In this document: positions 11,293 through 22,286 of the stretch, one piece after another
How positions within the stretch are numbered: the stretch's first letter is position 1
Layout of the letters: the number at the start of each line of letters is the position of its first letter
Origin: Auricularia sp. M13
Taxonomy: Eukaryota; Basidiomycota; Agaricomycetes; Auriculariales; Auriculariaceae
Assembly: GCA_037042915.1 (NCBI GenBank)
Contig: CM073195.1
Location: 2,914,001 to 2,978,000, forward strand
Reading direction: 5' to 3'
DNA length: 64,000 nt
Notes under the pieces: generated by a model
What the model was told of the DNA's origin: nothing
Databases searched by the model: none
Seen by the model: the letters and a program-made list of their open reading frames with translations, nothing else
Program-made: the position numbers and the translations under genes

Positions 11293-14106
11293 ATGGACTC
11301 TTTTAGACGACTGTTCGCCCAGCTTGGCGACGAGCAGACGTCCGCCGCAGGCAGCCGGGCGTCGAGCGCGCCGGCGAGCACCACCGCTGCGACCGATGAC
11401 GACGACCGGATGCAGGTCGACCCCGTATCGCACTCGCGCCAGGCGCAAGACAACGACGACAACATGCCCGAGCTGCTTTCAGGCTCCGACTCGTCTGACT
11501 CTGAGAACGAGGACGGCGTCGTCCGGCCGTCGTCCTCGTCGTCCGCCACAACGAGCGCCTACGCCCAGATCCAGCCCGCGGACGCGACCCCGGACCGTCG
11601 CCCCCGCGTCGAGGACGTCATTGACGACGACGACCGCAATCGTCGCACGCCGCGCACCGCCACACCCGACCCGTCCGCGCAGGCCGACGCTGCGGCTGAG
11701 GCTGGGGACCGGCCAGTGCGCCCATTGCCTCGGGCGTTCTCGTCGACCCGGCGTATACCGATGGCTGGCTCCTATGTCATGCAGGGCGTCTCGTTCGCCA
11801 TCCCCAGGCAGGACGCCGCCGCCCAGGAACAGCTTGTCGAGCCCGTAGCAGGTCTGTCGCTTGACTCGCAACCGCGTCGCCGCTTGACGCCCGATGTAGC
11901 GACACCTGCCACGCCGGCCCAGCCGCCACCAACCGCTGCGCCACAGACTCCGCCTCAGCACAACGACAACGCCGCCCAGGACGGCCAGGCCAACGCGCAG
12001 GAACCGCCCCCGTGGCTGAGCAACCTGCTCGGATCCATCTTCGGCGCCCTCGCACAGAGTAACGTGCGTTCAACAGCCGAAACACCCGACACTCCAGCTT
12101 CTGACCAAGGCGACACACAGGCCCAACCAGCTGCAGACGGCTCCCGCGGCGGCAGCATGAATTTCTTGTTCCCCGATGTCGGCGTCGCCGCATCTGCAAC
12201 CGCACGGCGCGCCCCGCCGGGAACTCAGCCTCAGCAGCCCACCGCCCAGAACGCGCCCGCCCCTCCACCTGAAAATGGCCCGCAACACGAATTCACTATG
12301 GCCGATCTCCGGCGCCTTCAGGAGACCGCCATGCGCGCACTGCTCGGCGGCCAAGGTGCGAATGCGAATGCGGCTCAGCCGGGACCTCAGACGGTGCCTG
12401 TTCCCGTACCCGTGCCGGTGCCTTTCCCATTCCCCTTCTTCGGCGGGTTCCACGACGCGCCTTCAGAAGACCCCGGACAGGCTCGCCGCTTGATTGAAGG
12501 CCTTGAGGAAGTCCCACCTGGTCTTGTTAAGCGTTACATGACGGTCGAGAAGGCCACCGATGGCGGTACTGGCGCCTGCGCCGTATGCTTTGAAGGGTTG
12601 GACACTGATCTGGAGGATGGCGAGGGAGCATCTCAATGGGGCAGTAACGCTCCGCAACAAGACGGGGAAGCAGGCGCGACTGCACCTGCTGCTCCATCAC
12701 CCGGCTCTGCTCGTTCCGACGGTTCTGCTCCTGCTCCTGCACCCGAGGAACCCCCTCTGCGTCCCCGGATCGTCGTCCTTCCCTGCGGCCATGCATTCCA
12801 TTCGACATGTTTGCAGCCTTGGTTCAGCCAGCACACGACCTGTCCCAATTGCCGTTACAACGTCGATCCGGACGGCCTGGCGTCGTCTGCCTACATCGAC
12901 GGTCACCAGCGTACCTCCCACGGGCCTATCCCAAACTTCACGCCGCCACCAGCCTTTTTTGCTGATCTGCTTGCCCATCTCAATGGCGCTGGCACTCCTC
13001 CAGCGCCGGCGGCTGCGCAGCCCTCCCAGCCGAATGCGGCGCAGGCCCCGCCTCAGCAAGCACGTCCCGTTACGCCTCAGCCTGCACCGGGTATGCCCCA
13101 TCGTTTCACGTTTAATCTGGGCCCATTCCCGGTTGGAGGGTCCCCGCAAGCGCAGGGAGCTCCGCCGCAAGTTTTTCCGTGGGGGTGGCCGCCCCAGGTA
13201 CTGCAGAACGCTCCTCAGCAAGCCGGCCAGCCTCAACAGGGCCAGCAACCTTCACCCGCGCCCGGCTCTGGACCTCGCATTCACCATCAAGCCCATCACC
13301 ATCACATAGTGGATGGAGTCGAGACAATTTTCGATACGTTCGAGATTGAGCTCGACATTGGCATGACCGTTCCTGTAGGTGCTGGCAGCGGCAATGCCAC
13401 GCCCGAGGCTGCAGCCACGGGCGAGGCCGCCCAGACGGCGCCCCCATCGACAGCGCCTCCGCCGTCGGAGCAGCGACAACGGCAGGATAGGCCGGATATG
13501 CCACCACCGCTCGAGATGCTCTTCCACATTGTCGCGCCTGTAGACCCTGCGCTGCATCAGCAACAACAGCAGCAACAACCACAGGAGCAGCAACAAAACG
13601 CTGGCGAACGCACGGACAACCGCGTTCCTCCGCCGGACGCTACGCGTTTGCCGTCATTGCACGACCTCTTCCGTGGACCTCTTTGGGGCGTGCCACCGAC
13701 GCCTGCGCAGCGGCGTCAGAGGCAACTCCGACGCAAGTGGTCGCGCCCCGAGCCGCAGGGCCGGACTCTCCGACAGTACGTCGAGAAGCGCGAGCGCGAG
13801 CTTGGGCTGCGCTGCGACTCCGTGTGCTGCGGCCTCGCTCCGACGGACGACGACCCGACGCCCCAGGTGCATGGCCCCGTTAAGCTGGTGCGCTTGCAGA
13901 ATACGAGCGGGCAGGGCGGGAAGCAGTGCGTGCACGAGTACCACCCGCAGTGCATCATCACCGCCGCGAGGATCGCTGCGGAGGGCGCCGGGCGCGAGGC
14001 GGCCGACCCTAGTGCTGTTGCCTGCCCGATCTGTCGCGTCGAGGGCAGCGTCGACCCCGAAGTCTGGGCCGAGGGCGAGCGCGCTCTGCAGGCCGAAGTC
14101 GAGTAA
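11293..14106 (+). CDS. San1-like RING-H2 ubiquitin ligase, intrinsically disordered
   Basis: Single-exon gene of 937 aa; the ATG at 11293 (MDSFRRLFAQLGDEQ) is preferred over one 63 nt upstream because it follows a pyrimidine-rich leader. The first 420 residues are low-complexity Ser/Pro/Gln/Asp. A split RING-H2 finger spans about residues 429-520: CAVCFEG, then a ~60-residue acidic/Pro-Ala insertion, then LPCGHAFHSTCLQPW and CPNCR. After more Pro/Gln-rich sequence, including a polyQ tract near 13558-13596, a conserved block (LHDLFRGPLWGVPP) leads to a second Cys/His cluster at about 839-913 (CDSVCCG, CVHEYHPQC, CPICR). Disordered flanks around a RING are the hallmark of yeast San1, which ubiquitinates misfolded nuclear proteins; assignment to that role is by architecture. 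The C-terminal zinc-binding-like cluster is not part of classical San1. Confidence 0.75.
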   Translation: MDSFRRLFAQLGDEQTSAAGSRASSAPASTTAATDDDDRMQVDPVSHSRQAQDNDDNMPELLSGSDSSDSENEDGVVRPSSSSSATTSAYAQIQPADATPDRRPRVEDVIDDDDRNRRTPRTATPDPSAQADAAAEAGDRPVRPLPRAFSSTRRIPMAGSYVMQGVSFAIPRQDAAAQEQLVEPVAGLSLDSQPRRRLTPDVATPATPAQPPPTAAPQTPPQHNDNAAQDGQANAQEPPPWLSNLLGSIFGALAQSNVRSTAETPDTPASDQGDTQAQPAADGSRGGSMNFLFPDVGVAASATARRAPPGTQPQQPTAQNAPAPPPENGPQHEFTMADLRRLQETAMRALLGGQGANANAAQPGPQTVPVPVPVPVPFPFPFFGGFHDAPSEDPGQARRLIEGLEEVPPGLVKRYMTVEKATDGGTGACAVCFEGLDTDLEDGEGASQWGSNAPQQDGEAGATAPAAPSPGSARSDGSAPAPAPEEPPLRPRIVVLPCGHAFHSTCLQPWFSQHTTCPNCRYNVDPDGLASSAYIDGHQRTSHGPIPNFTPPPAFFADLLAHLNGAGTPPAPAAAQPSQPNAAQAPPQQARPVTPQPAPGMPHRFTFNLGPFPVGGSPQAQGAPPQVFPWGWPPQVLQNAPQQAGQPQQGQQPSPAPGSGPRIHHQAHHHHIVDGVETIFDTFEIELDIGMTVPVGAGSGNATPEAAATGEAAQTAPPSTAPPPSEQRQRQDRPDMPPPLEMLFHIVAPVDPALHQQQQQQQPQEQQQNAGERTDNRVPPPDATRLPSLHDLFRGPLWGVPPTPAQRRQRQLRRKWSRPEPQGRTLRQYVEKRERELGLRCDSVCCGLAPTDDDPTPQVHGPVKLVRLQNTSGQGGKQCVHEYHPQCIITAARIAAEGAGREAADPSAVACPICRVEGSVDPEVWAEGERALQAEVE

Positions 14107-14431
14107 GGTGATGCATGCTTCTTGGTAAGTGCTGGCCCCATGTATGATGCCACTGCTGGAGTGCTCACGTATGGTCCTCGACAGTTTCTCGCATCCATCG
14201 CATCTCTGTCTTCTTGAACTCTTCTCTAGATCCTCACTGCACGCAAAGTCTCGCTTTCGCAACTCTGTAACTTGTATACCATCTCGTCTTTGCTCGCTTT
14301 CTATTGCTCTTGCCCCACATGTAAAGTAGTAAGGAATAGAAGCCATTAATATTACCGTCGAAGCACGTGAGCGGTCGGGCCGGAGTGGGAAACCGAGTTA
14401 TCGTCTTGTCCGCTGTCTCGCACCTGGCACA
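14107..14431. other. Intergenic spacer
   Basis: 325 bp between tandem plus-strand genes. T-rich stretches at 14200-14330 probably belong to the 3' UTR of the RING gene. No gene seen. Confidence 0.4.
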
Positions 14432-16223
14432 ATGCGATTTCGCCCGACGCCGCAGGATGGCTATCCAACGCCAACGTCCGAGACGCAGCTCGAGACGGAG
14501 CGCATCATATCTGAGCTGTTCACGGACGAGCCGCCCGCGCTGGACCGCAACGCGCATGTGAACTACCTGGGCCGGTGTCTGCTGCAGGGCCTGCCGGCCA
14601 AGTACCAGGTGCAGGAGGCGAGCAAGGCCTGGATCATGTTCTGGATACTGCAGTCATTCAGCCTGCTGGGCGTGGGCCTCGATCCTGCCAGCAAGCAGCG
14701 GTGCGTTGCTCTCCACGTCTGAGACACCGGTATTGACACTGACGCTGGCTGGCTGTGGGCAGCGCGATCAACACGATACTCAAGTTCCAGCACCCAGACG
14801 GCGGCTTTGGCGGCGGTCCCAACCAGTTCCCGCATCTGCTCGCGACGTACGCGGCCGTCTCTGCGCTCGCCATCGTCGGGCGGCCTGGCCCCGACGGCGG
14901 CTGGGACCAGATCGATAGGTAGTTTCCATCCGTTCGACGTGCCTTGTGTGCTTGGAGGGATCTCATGCGCGCTTCAGAGAGAAGATGTACGCGTGGTTTA
15001 TGAGTCTGAAGCAGCCCGACGGCTCGTTCATTGTCTCGAAGGACTCCGAGGTCGACATCCGGTGCGCCTGGCATTTCAGACCGTACACTTTACTTTCGTT
15101 CGCTCATCTTGTGTGTCCCTAGTGGCGTGTACTGCTTGCTCGTTACCGCGACGTTACTCGACCTGCTCACGCCCGAGCTCATCGCTGGGCTGCCCGAGTT
15201 CATCGCGAGCTGCCAGACGTACGAGGGCGGCTTCTCCTGCGCATCGCAGCCGTTCTTCGACGCGCCGGACGGAGCAGCGCCCGAGCTACTCGCCTGGCCG
15301 CGGCCCGCGCTCGGCGAGGCGCACGGCGGATACAGCTACTGCGCTGTGGCGTCCTGGGCGCTGCTGCAGCCCTTCATGAAGCCCGACGGGCCCAAGATCA
15401 ACCTGCGCTCGCTCACGCGCTGGCTGGCGAACTTGCAGGGCTCCGAGGTCGAGCTGGGCGGGTTTCGCGGGCGGACAAACAAGCTCGTCGACGGATGCTA
15501 CTCGTGGTGGGTCGGCGCGGAGTTTGGCATCGTCGAGTGGCTTGCCGGGGAGACGCTCGACAAGACAGACGTTCAGCCCGAGCCCGCCGCGGAGAGTAAG
15601 CCCGGGGAAGAGGAGTGGCACGATGTAGAGGATGGCTTGTTCAACAAGCGTGAGTGGGACCGGCTGCCGAAGATGCGGACTGACATCGCGTTGCAGAGGC
15701 ATTGCAGCAGTACGTGCTCATGGCAGCCCAGGCGCCTACGGGCGGATTGAGGGACAAGCCCGGAAAGTCAGTCGGCGCGTGGGATTGGCTATCTGCAGGC
15801 TGACAGATTCCAGGAGCGCCGATGCGTACCACACGTTGTACAACCTCGCTGGACTCTCGTCCGCCCAACACCACTTCGTTCCCTCTGCTAGTCTGCTCCG
15901 GTCGCTAAAGGAGCAATGGAACGCCGAAGCGGCTCAGGCAGCGGGCGACACCGTGAAGCTGGGCTCGAGCCCGCGAGATCAGGCGATGCGCAAGACGATG
16001 TGGGCGGAGATGAGCTCGTGGCTTGAAGACGAGCACCAGCCCGAGTCGCGCTTCGTTGGCGGGAAAGCCAACCGACTGGTGCGTCTCGGAATGGCTGGCG
16101 ATGATCCTTCAGCTGGCTGACCCGATGCAGAATGCCATTCACCCTGTGTTGACGCTGACGATGACCCACTCGCGGTGCATTCTCAACCACTTCTACGGGC
16201 AGAGTGGAATCGTATATGTGTAG
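14432..16223 (+). CDS. RAM1: Protein farnesyltransferase subunit beta
   Basis: Catalytic beta subunit of the cytosolic enzyme that attaches farnesyl to CaaX cysteines of Ras, lamins and, in fungi, peptide mating pheromones. Seven exons: 14432-14700, 14763-14918, 14978-15061, 15123-15649, 15697-15766, 15814-16078, 16131-16223 (487 aa, frame closed). The alpha-alpha barrel repeats are visible (FQHPDGGFGGGPNQFPHLL, LKQPDGSFIVSKDSEVDIR, CQTYEGGFSC, GEAHGGYSYCAVASWALL, GGFRGRTNKLVDGCYSWW, GGLRDKPGKS). The three zinc ligands match the family: Asp293 and Cys295 in DGCYSWW, and His375 in YHTLYNLAG. An acidic insertion (residues around 320-345) is specific to fungal versions. The C-terminus HSRCILNHFYGQ is typical. 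Confidence 0.95.
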
Positions 16224-16433
16224 TTCCTACCTCCAGACAATCTTCCGCCCGAGGTGTCGCGTCGGGTTGTATCCATCCCGGGCGAGTCTCTGCTTTCGTA
16301 CTTCCCGCATTGCTGTATCATTACACAGTCGCTTACCTTTGAATTAAGGAATGTATTTCGCCCGGAATTCTTTCACCCTTTCTGCGAGCCATGGACGGGA
16401 GGTTGCGGGAGCGAGACGTCCTGCGAGTGCGCG
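16224..16433. other. Spacer between FTase beta and pseudogene
   Basis: About 210 bp between two convergent 3' ends; no gene. Confidence 0.3.
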
Positions 16434-17242
16434 TCAGGCCCGGTTTACCCCTTTCCGCCGCAGTGCTTTCTTCGCCCCGAGCGATTTTCCCAACGCGCTG
16501 TCAATGCACCGTATGGCATCTCCGACGAGTCGCAGCTGCACCAGGGCCTGCTGGTTTACGTACACCCACAGCAACGCAAAGAACGTGCTCATACAAAGCA
16601 GCAGCCAAATGACAGCTCGCAACGTCTTCTCCGCTCGTTCTGGGAACAGGAGCACGTGCGCGTGACAGCTGCAGGCCTGGATCTCCCATTGCTTAGCTGC
16701 CACGCAATGTTGTGCTGTGGCTGCAGCTGACGTCGGCCAGCTTCGCGATGTCGCGCGCGCCGGGAGCTGAGACCCATACATATCGCCGCGCGACCCTGTC
16801 AACATTCCGGGTGGCAAGCGCGATGATGTGCACCGGCGACGGCAAGTTGCAACGGCAACAGTCGTCGGGCGCGGTCCACAGTGCACACACTGGCACGCGT
16901 GGAATGCACACGCGCCACGCTAATCATACTATTCCACGCGGCCTTCCCATTGCGGAACTCGACGCAGGTGTCGTGTCGCTCGCACGAGAGCAAGTCACTC
17001 GGGTTCCCGGCGATTTTGTCTGTTTGAAGCAACGATCATGATTCCTGGGATAGTCCGGCGTCGATCATACTCGTAATGATGACGATCCCACACAACAGCG
17101 GATGTACGTCAAACGCCGCCCCGATCATCGCGATCGCGTTTCGCCGGGCACCGCTCGCGAGGACAGGGGCCTTCGACTTCGACGAGGGGACTTCGCGTGC
17201 GCGTGGCACGGGTGGCAGCGCGCAGGAACACCGGGACGCCAC
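16434..17242 (-). pseudogene. Eroded gene for a small membrane protein of unknown family
   Basis: Reading the minus strand from an ATG at 17242, a first exon ending HPLLCGIVIIT joins cleanly through a 51-nt GTATGA..CAG intron to NKIAGNPSDLLSCERHDTC and VEFRNGKAAWNSMISVARV. The coding frame then shifts near 16808 (HHRACHPEC in one frame, DRVARRYVWVSAPGARDIAK in another). It meets a TAA near 16703 and shifts again to HAHVLLFPERAEKTLRAVIW, a single hydrophobic segment (LLLCMSTFFALLWVYV) and a basic tail ending at 16434. No intron of plausible length explains the two later shifts. This looks like a recently inactivated gene or, less likely, assembly errors. I do not recognise the family. Confidence 0.5.
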
Positions 17243-17653
17243 CGGAACAACGCTAAAAGTTTAGGGGTGCGTAGTATACGTAGTGGTAGTAGTATAGTTC
17301 CTAGTACAACAGTAATAATTGCGACGACGGTAATATTTGGCTGTTATTGCATGATGAAGCTGAAGGGCCGAAGACGAGACAGGAGACAGGAGATCCATAT
17401 GCGAAAAGATGAACGGGAAAATTGCTTCAATAAGTTGCATGTGCCAGACCAGAACCGGAGCAGAGGGGACGAAAAATGCTATGACTACTATGCGCGAGGG
17501 GAGGAGAGGAACCAAAGATGAGATGGGTGAGATGAGATGGGATGAACAACCGGGATACCGTCCTAAGGAAGAGATTACTGCAGCTCTAACACTGCGCGAA
17601 ACGCAGCAAGTCGTCATGAGATCGTAAAATGCAGGGGAAGAAGAGCCGTCCGC
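17243..17653. other. Intergenic, AT-rich
   Basis: 411 bp spacer upstream of the pseudogene and downstream of the TCP11 gene; purine-rich on the plus strand (about 17360-17560). No gene recognised. Confidence 0.4.
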
Positions 17654-19845
17654 TCAGTGGAGGAAACCCGGCGACATGTACAGCTCTCTGTACACCGTCC
17701 AATGGTGCGCGACGACTTCCGCAATCCGGCGGCCCAGCGAGTCGATCTCGACCGCGAACGCGTCGAGGCCGTTGCTGGCCGCGCTGGCCGAGGGCTGGGC
17801 GGGCGGCGCGGGCGCGGGGAACCGCGAGGGCGCCGCGGGCGGGAAGGGCGCGGGCGGCCGCGTGGAGATGTGCAGGACGGCCTGCGCGCACGGCTGCTGC
17901 GGCATCGGCGCAAGCACGGGCACAGGCAGGCGCTGGGCCGCACCCGAACTGCGCGCGGGCGGACTCTGGAGCGAGAGCGCCACGGCCTCGTACAGCGCCT
18001 CCCTGAGCCGTTTCTGGCAGACGCCGCTCAGCGCGGAGCGCTCCTGCAGATTGGTGTCCGCCCAGCGCTCGAGCGTCTCGAGCATGCTCTGGGACGGCAC
18101 ACCGCCCTTGCTTGCGCGCCGCGCAATCTGCAGGAGCACGTCACTGATGCCTTGTCGCCATTGGTCCCATTCGGACGCTGCAGAATCTTTGCTGTGGTGT
18201 CGCGAGCGCAGCGCGGAGCCGAAGCATAGACCCAGCCGCGGGGGCGCGATGCTCGCGATCTCAGACTTGAGCGCGGCGGCGACCGTCGCGTCCGACACCG
18301 AGAAGGGTGGCGAGCGCGCGAGCAGGAGGAGCATGTAGAGCACGCTGAGGTCGCACGCCTCGGAGCTGAAGCGACACATGCGCGAGTGGTCGAGGTAGAA
18401 GGTCTCTGGAAAGTTGGGCGGGATGCGCAATCCGGGCGAGCGCGGGCCGCCGAGGACAGCAGGATCAAATATGAGATCGACGACGGTGCGCACAAGACTC
18501 GAGCGCAGCTGATCCTCCCATGTGCCTGTGCCGAGCGTCCTGGAGTCCAGGCGTTGCTGCAGGGACGACTGGATGCAGGCGACATGCAGCGTCGGCGGGT
18601 CATGGAGCAGGAACTTATTCCTGAAAGCGGATAGCTCGAGGGATGCGGTCGTGGCCATCAGACGGGCGCGGTGCGTGAGCAGTTGGTGGTTGGCGATGTC
18701 CTGATTGAAACGGGTGTCAGAGGCAACAGTCAGGGTGGGCGTGTTGAACGCACCATGGCCATGAGCTCGAGGATCTCGAAGCACATGCGGATGGCCTGCA
18801 GGACGTGGCTCTTCCAGCTCGCCGTCGTCGGTGGACGCGCAGGGTCGGCGGGCGGGCCGTCGCATGCGAAGGCGACCATGTTGTCGATGCGGGCGTCGCG
18901 CATTGGCGCGCAGTGCTCCTTGAGCAGCTGTCCAATGTAGCGGAAGAGTGGGACATGGTCGTAGACGCCGCGACGGACTTCGTCGAAGACGCGGTGCTCG
19001 TCGAGCAGGACGGCGAGCGCGTCGCCATGTGCGTGGGGCGGCTCGGGCTGCGGCGGGCGGAAGGGCGAGTCGGGCGCAGCGGCGGCGGCGGCGGGCGATG
19101 TGACGTGTCTGAGCAGGGTGCGCAGCTCGACGAGCATGGGCAGGACGCGCGAGGGCATCTTGCCGGGGACCTGCTGCTGCTGGTGGTGGGCGTGCTGGGC
19201 GGCGTGTGCGGACGCTGGGCGGGCGTCGGGGCAGACGCAGGGCCAGACCTTGTTGGCGTCGTCGAAGGCGACGCAGGTGCAGCCAGTCTCGAGCTCCATG
19301 AGGACTGCGAGCCAGTAGCGGGTCGAGTCCTCGCGCTTGGGCTTTCCGAGGACGCGGGTGAACTTGTGCGGGCCGTCGAGCATGAAGTCGTGCCGGAACT
19401 GGGTGTTGTACTGGAGCACGTCCAGGTCGATGCTGCGCAGCGAGTGCCGCGTCACGTCCGGCGCCCACGACGGGTAGATCACCTTCTCCGCTGCGCTCGC
19501 CGGCGCCCGCGGCAACGGCGCAATTGCCCGCGCGGGCTGGCTGCGCGATGCCGACCGATGGTGCCGCGACGAGCACGGCGCGCTCGATGCCCGCGGTCGT
19601 GCGTCGCCGGCGCGCTGCAGGGATCCATGCTGCTGCTGCTGCTGTTGTGGGCGGGCGGCGACGGCGACAGGCGCGGGCGCGGGCGCTGGCTGGTGACGGC
19701 GCGGGCGCTTCGCGGCGACGCTCGCCGGCTGCGGGACGGCGGACGAGGAGGAGGAGGGGCTCGGAGAAGACGCGGAAGCAGCCGCGACGGCCGGCGAGAG
19801 GTCGCCCTCGTCGTCGTCGGCAGCGAGCTTGCGTTTGAGAGACAT
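17654..19845 (-). CDS. Sok1/TCP11-domain protein
   Basis: Fungal member of the TCP11 (T-complex protein 11) family; yeast Sok1 is a high-copy suppressor in the cAMP-PKA pathway. Two exons, 19845-18754 and 18700-17654, with a 53-nt intron; 712 aa. The N-terminus (about 120 residues) is basic and low-complexity with an NLS-like KRPRR and a polyQ run. Family blocks follow: YPSWAPDVTRHSLRSIDLDV, LQYNTQFRHDFMLDGP, ELETGCTCVAFD, LKEHCAPMRDARIDNMV, IRMCFEILELMAM joined across the intron to DIANHQL, and the helical C-terminal half. The tail is Pro/Ala-rich and ends with a short amphipathic block (EIDSLGRRIAEVVAHHWTVY). Molecular activity of the family is unknown; signalling or nuclear role by homology. 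Confidence 0.85.
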
Positions 19846-21106
19846 GGGTGATGGGAGCTGGCAAATGGAATGGATGGTATCATATTATATATCAAGACGC
19901 GCTGTTGCCGCAACGCATGCTATTCCCACGCATTTCCAACGCCTGACAGGTCATAGCACCTCCGCCCGCTCCCACTCCCACTCACTCAGCGGACTATCCT
20001 CGCTCCCCCGACGCTGAGAGTCCCCGTCCCCGTCGCTCCCAACCAGTCTCAGCCGTATCTCAGTGATCATGGCCTGATGGGCGGCTGCGCGGCCCAGCCC
20101 TTCCTCAGTTCCTGCGCCTGCTCCCCCCCGTCCTTCTGCTGCCGCGCCCGACTGGATAGGCTAGCCCTGCATGTGACACGCCCTTCGACACTTCGCTCCA
20201 AGTCCTCAGCCACGACGTCCCGGGCTTCTTGCGACGCGACATCCAGCGAGCAGCCCGGCTCCTCTTCCTCCCTGCTTCAGATCAGCCTCATCATCTGCCG
20301 CCGAGCCGCAGCTCTTCATCATACAAGTAAGTAAAACTCTATCACACATGCGTCCTCCGCGCCCACCCAGCGCGCCTTGCCCACCGATATATATTCCTCG
20401 TATTTCTCCGAGCGTAGCCTGTAGAGGCACAGCGCCTGTCCTCCTCCGGCGCCCCGCCACGCGGTGCGAGCGCGACATCACGCTCTCGGGGCCCCCCAGC
20501 TGCATCCAGTTAGCGCAGATCGCTTGCATCCACCAACCGTCGCCGGAGCGATCCATCGCGGCCTTCATAAACGGTCATAAACTTGGTCGCATTGCAAATA
20601 TGAAATTCCCCAAGACCCTGTCTGAGAGACTCACAGTAAGCACGCCGGCCTCGCCATCCCGTCCACGCGTGCTACGGCGATATCATAATGTATGCCATTG
20701 GCAATGGCAGCTCGACGGGTTTCAAGTGGCTTTCTGACGCGGGAATGCACCGCCAGTGACTCTGCGTGTTTTCCCAGGCTGGCCGTCGACAGCCAACCAG
20801 CAACGCGACATCATCAGCTCCCGCCGACACGCAGCGCGCGTCTGCGGTCCGGCACCTTTCCTTTTAACGCTCACACTGATGCCCAGCGCTCAGGCAAGAC
20901 GCAGAACGAAAAGGCAAAGGCTGTCGACATAGCTTCGTTCGCGGTCCGGTCAATCCATCGAATCGTGACCGCAGCCGCCTTCCGATGGTCAAGCTCATGT
21001 CTCCTCCCAGCCCGTACCTCGCGCTACACTGCATTCCGACTCGTGGAAAAATGTCACTCTGTCATGCAACGTGGAAGACCGGTATGTAGATGACGAGGTC
21101 TCGTGA
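19846..21106. other. Gene-poor spacer
   Basis: Upstream of the TCP11 gene. A plus-strand ATG at 20600 opens MKFPKTLSERLT followed directly by a consensus donor (GTAAGC), which resembles the start of an SPX-domain gene. I could not find a continuing exon with SPX features downstream, so it may be chance or a relic. Open frames at 20077-20334 and 20692-21093 have no recognisable content. Confidence 0.3.
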
Positions 21107-21391
21107 TCAATCCCCCGTGGTTCTCAGTAAGAGGAATCCAACGGCCAGTACGATAACGGTTGCAATCAGTGTACTTAGTACCTTCGCAATGAGCTGTTCA
21201 TAGAACTCCATGACCATAAAGCCGTTCATCGCGTGCAAACAAACTCCTGACGATGTATGTAATTGTTGATAATACTGACACACTGAACCCCTATTGATAA
21301 AGCGATTCTCCGAGATCCTCAGATTATCAGTCTCCCCGGACCGGCGTCGCGTGGAGCGGGCCCTTAGGCTGACAGTTACTATAACCGGCAT
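21107..21391 (-). CDS. Possible small tail-anchored membrane protein
   Basis: The minus-strand frame ends with MEFYEQLIAKVLSTLIATVI then VLAVGFLLLRTTGD: an amphipathic lead-in and one hydrophobic helix close to the C-terminus, the layout of a tail-anchored protein. The upstream part is basic and may contain an intron (a CAG acceptor lies near 21246). No family recognised. The opposite strand (21294-21491) is also open, so this call rests on hydrophobicity alone. Confidence 0.25.
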   Translation of the reverse strand: MPVIVTVSLRARSTRRRSGETDNLRISENRFINRGSVCQYYQQLHTSSGVCLHAMNGFMVMEFYEQLIAKVLSTLIATVIVLAVGFLLLRTTGD

Positions 21392-22286
21392 AGAAGCGGC
21401 CGCTCTTGCAGTTTGCCTCCTTCCTCACCTCCCCTCCCTCTCGGCTCTTCATAGTCTCAAAGTGCATGTATTGAATGGTCTAAACTTATGATGGCTAAAT
21501 TTTCGAGGCAGCATCTGTGTCTCTGGGGTCGTGCCGGTGTGATCACAGAAGTGGCCACTCATTGATGGGACCGCACCGAGCTTTGCAGTTGCTCATGTTC
21601 CACTCACTTTCTGGCCTTGAAAATTTCCAGGAATGTTTTGACATGCTATACCAAGGTATGTTTTCATTCCCAGCTTGGCAGCTTGAGATTAGGATGCACA
21701 ATGCTCAAATGATGTCAGCCATTGCGAGATCAAAACTCATGATCTGAGGTTCCAACTGCTCACAGACCACAATGCCCTTGCTATTGCATAAGGATGAGTG
21801 CATTCAAGGTCGAACTACCTTGTGTGAATTTCCCAAGATTTATGAACAAGTACGGCAGGAGGGAAAGGTGAAAAGTCCGAGTGGCCGCTTCGGTGAGGGT
21901 GGCCGCTTCTATTCCGGTTATAGTACGACAGAACCTTGATTTCGTCTAGCGCGGGCCAAGCGTCCGCGAACTGCTTAGCACGGACTCGTGGCCTGGCCTG
22001 AACCTGAAGCCACGCGGTGTGCACGAAGCGTGCTGTGTGCGCCGTCGCTTCGAGAATGGTTCATGATAGCGAACTTTGGCTGACCCATCATGATTCGGAA
22101 GCTCTAGTTTGCAGATACTTTCCGAGTGTTGAGCTTGCTGCTTGGAAAGATCTAATATCATTCCGATGACACTGGTATAGAAAACAAAGGGGAGAAGGAT
22201 CCCGAGGTCCGGAACAAGGCGAAATTGGAGCGGAGTTCCAACACGTGTCTCGGCCTTTTTCCGCCACCTTCATCCTCACGTGCACC
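21392..22286. other. Intergenic, no gene seen
   Basis: About 0.9 kb before the F-box gene. Short frames on both strands lack domain or exon structure. A direct echo of 'tggccgcttc/tggccactc' words occurs around 21540-21910, but no clear repeat unit. Confidence 0.35.

Noticed and set aside
17629-18338. Plus-strand frames up to 220 codons over the TCP11 gene
   Set aside because: GC-rich antisense shadow; the minus strand encodes the recognisable Sok1/TCP11 domain.
18805-19851. 348-codon plus-strand frame opposite TCP11 exon 1
   Set aside because: Antisense to a well-conserved exon and composed of Gly/Arg/Val codon complements; no domain.
20600-20636. Start of an SPX-domain gene (MKFPKTLSERLT plus a GTAAGC donor)
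   Set aside because: No downstream exon with SPX residues could be joined; kept only as a note.
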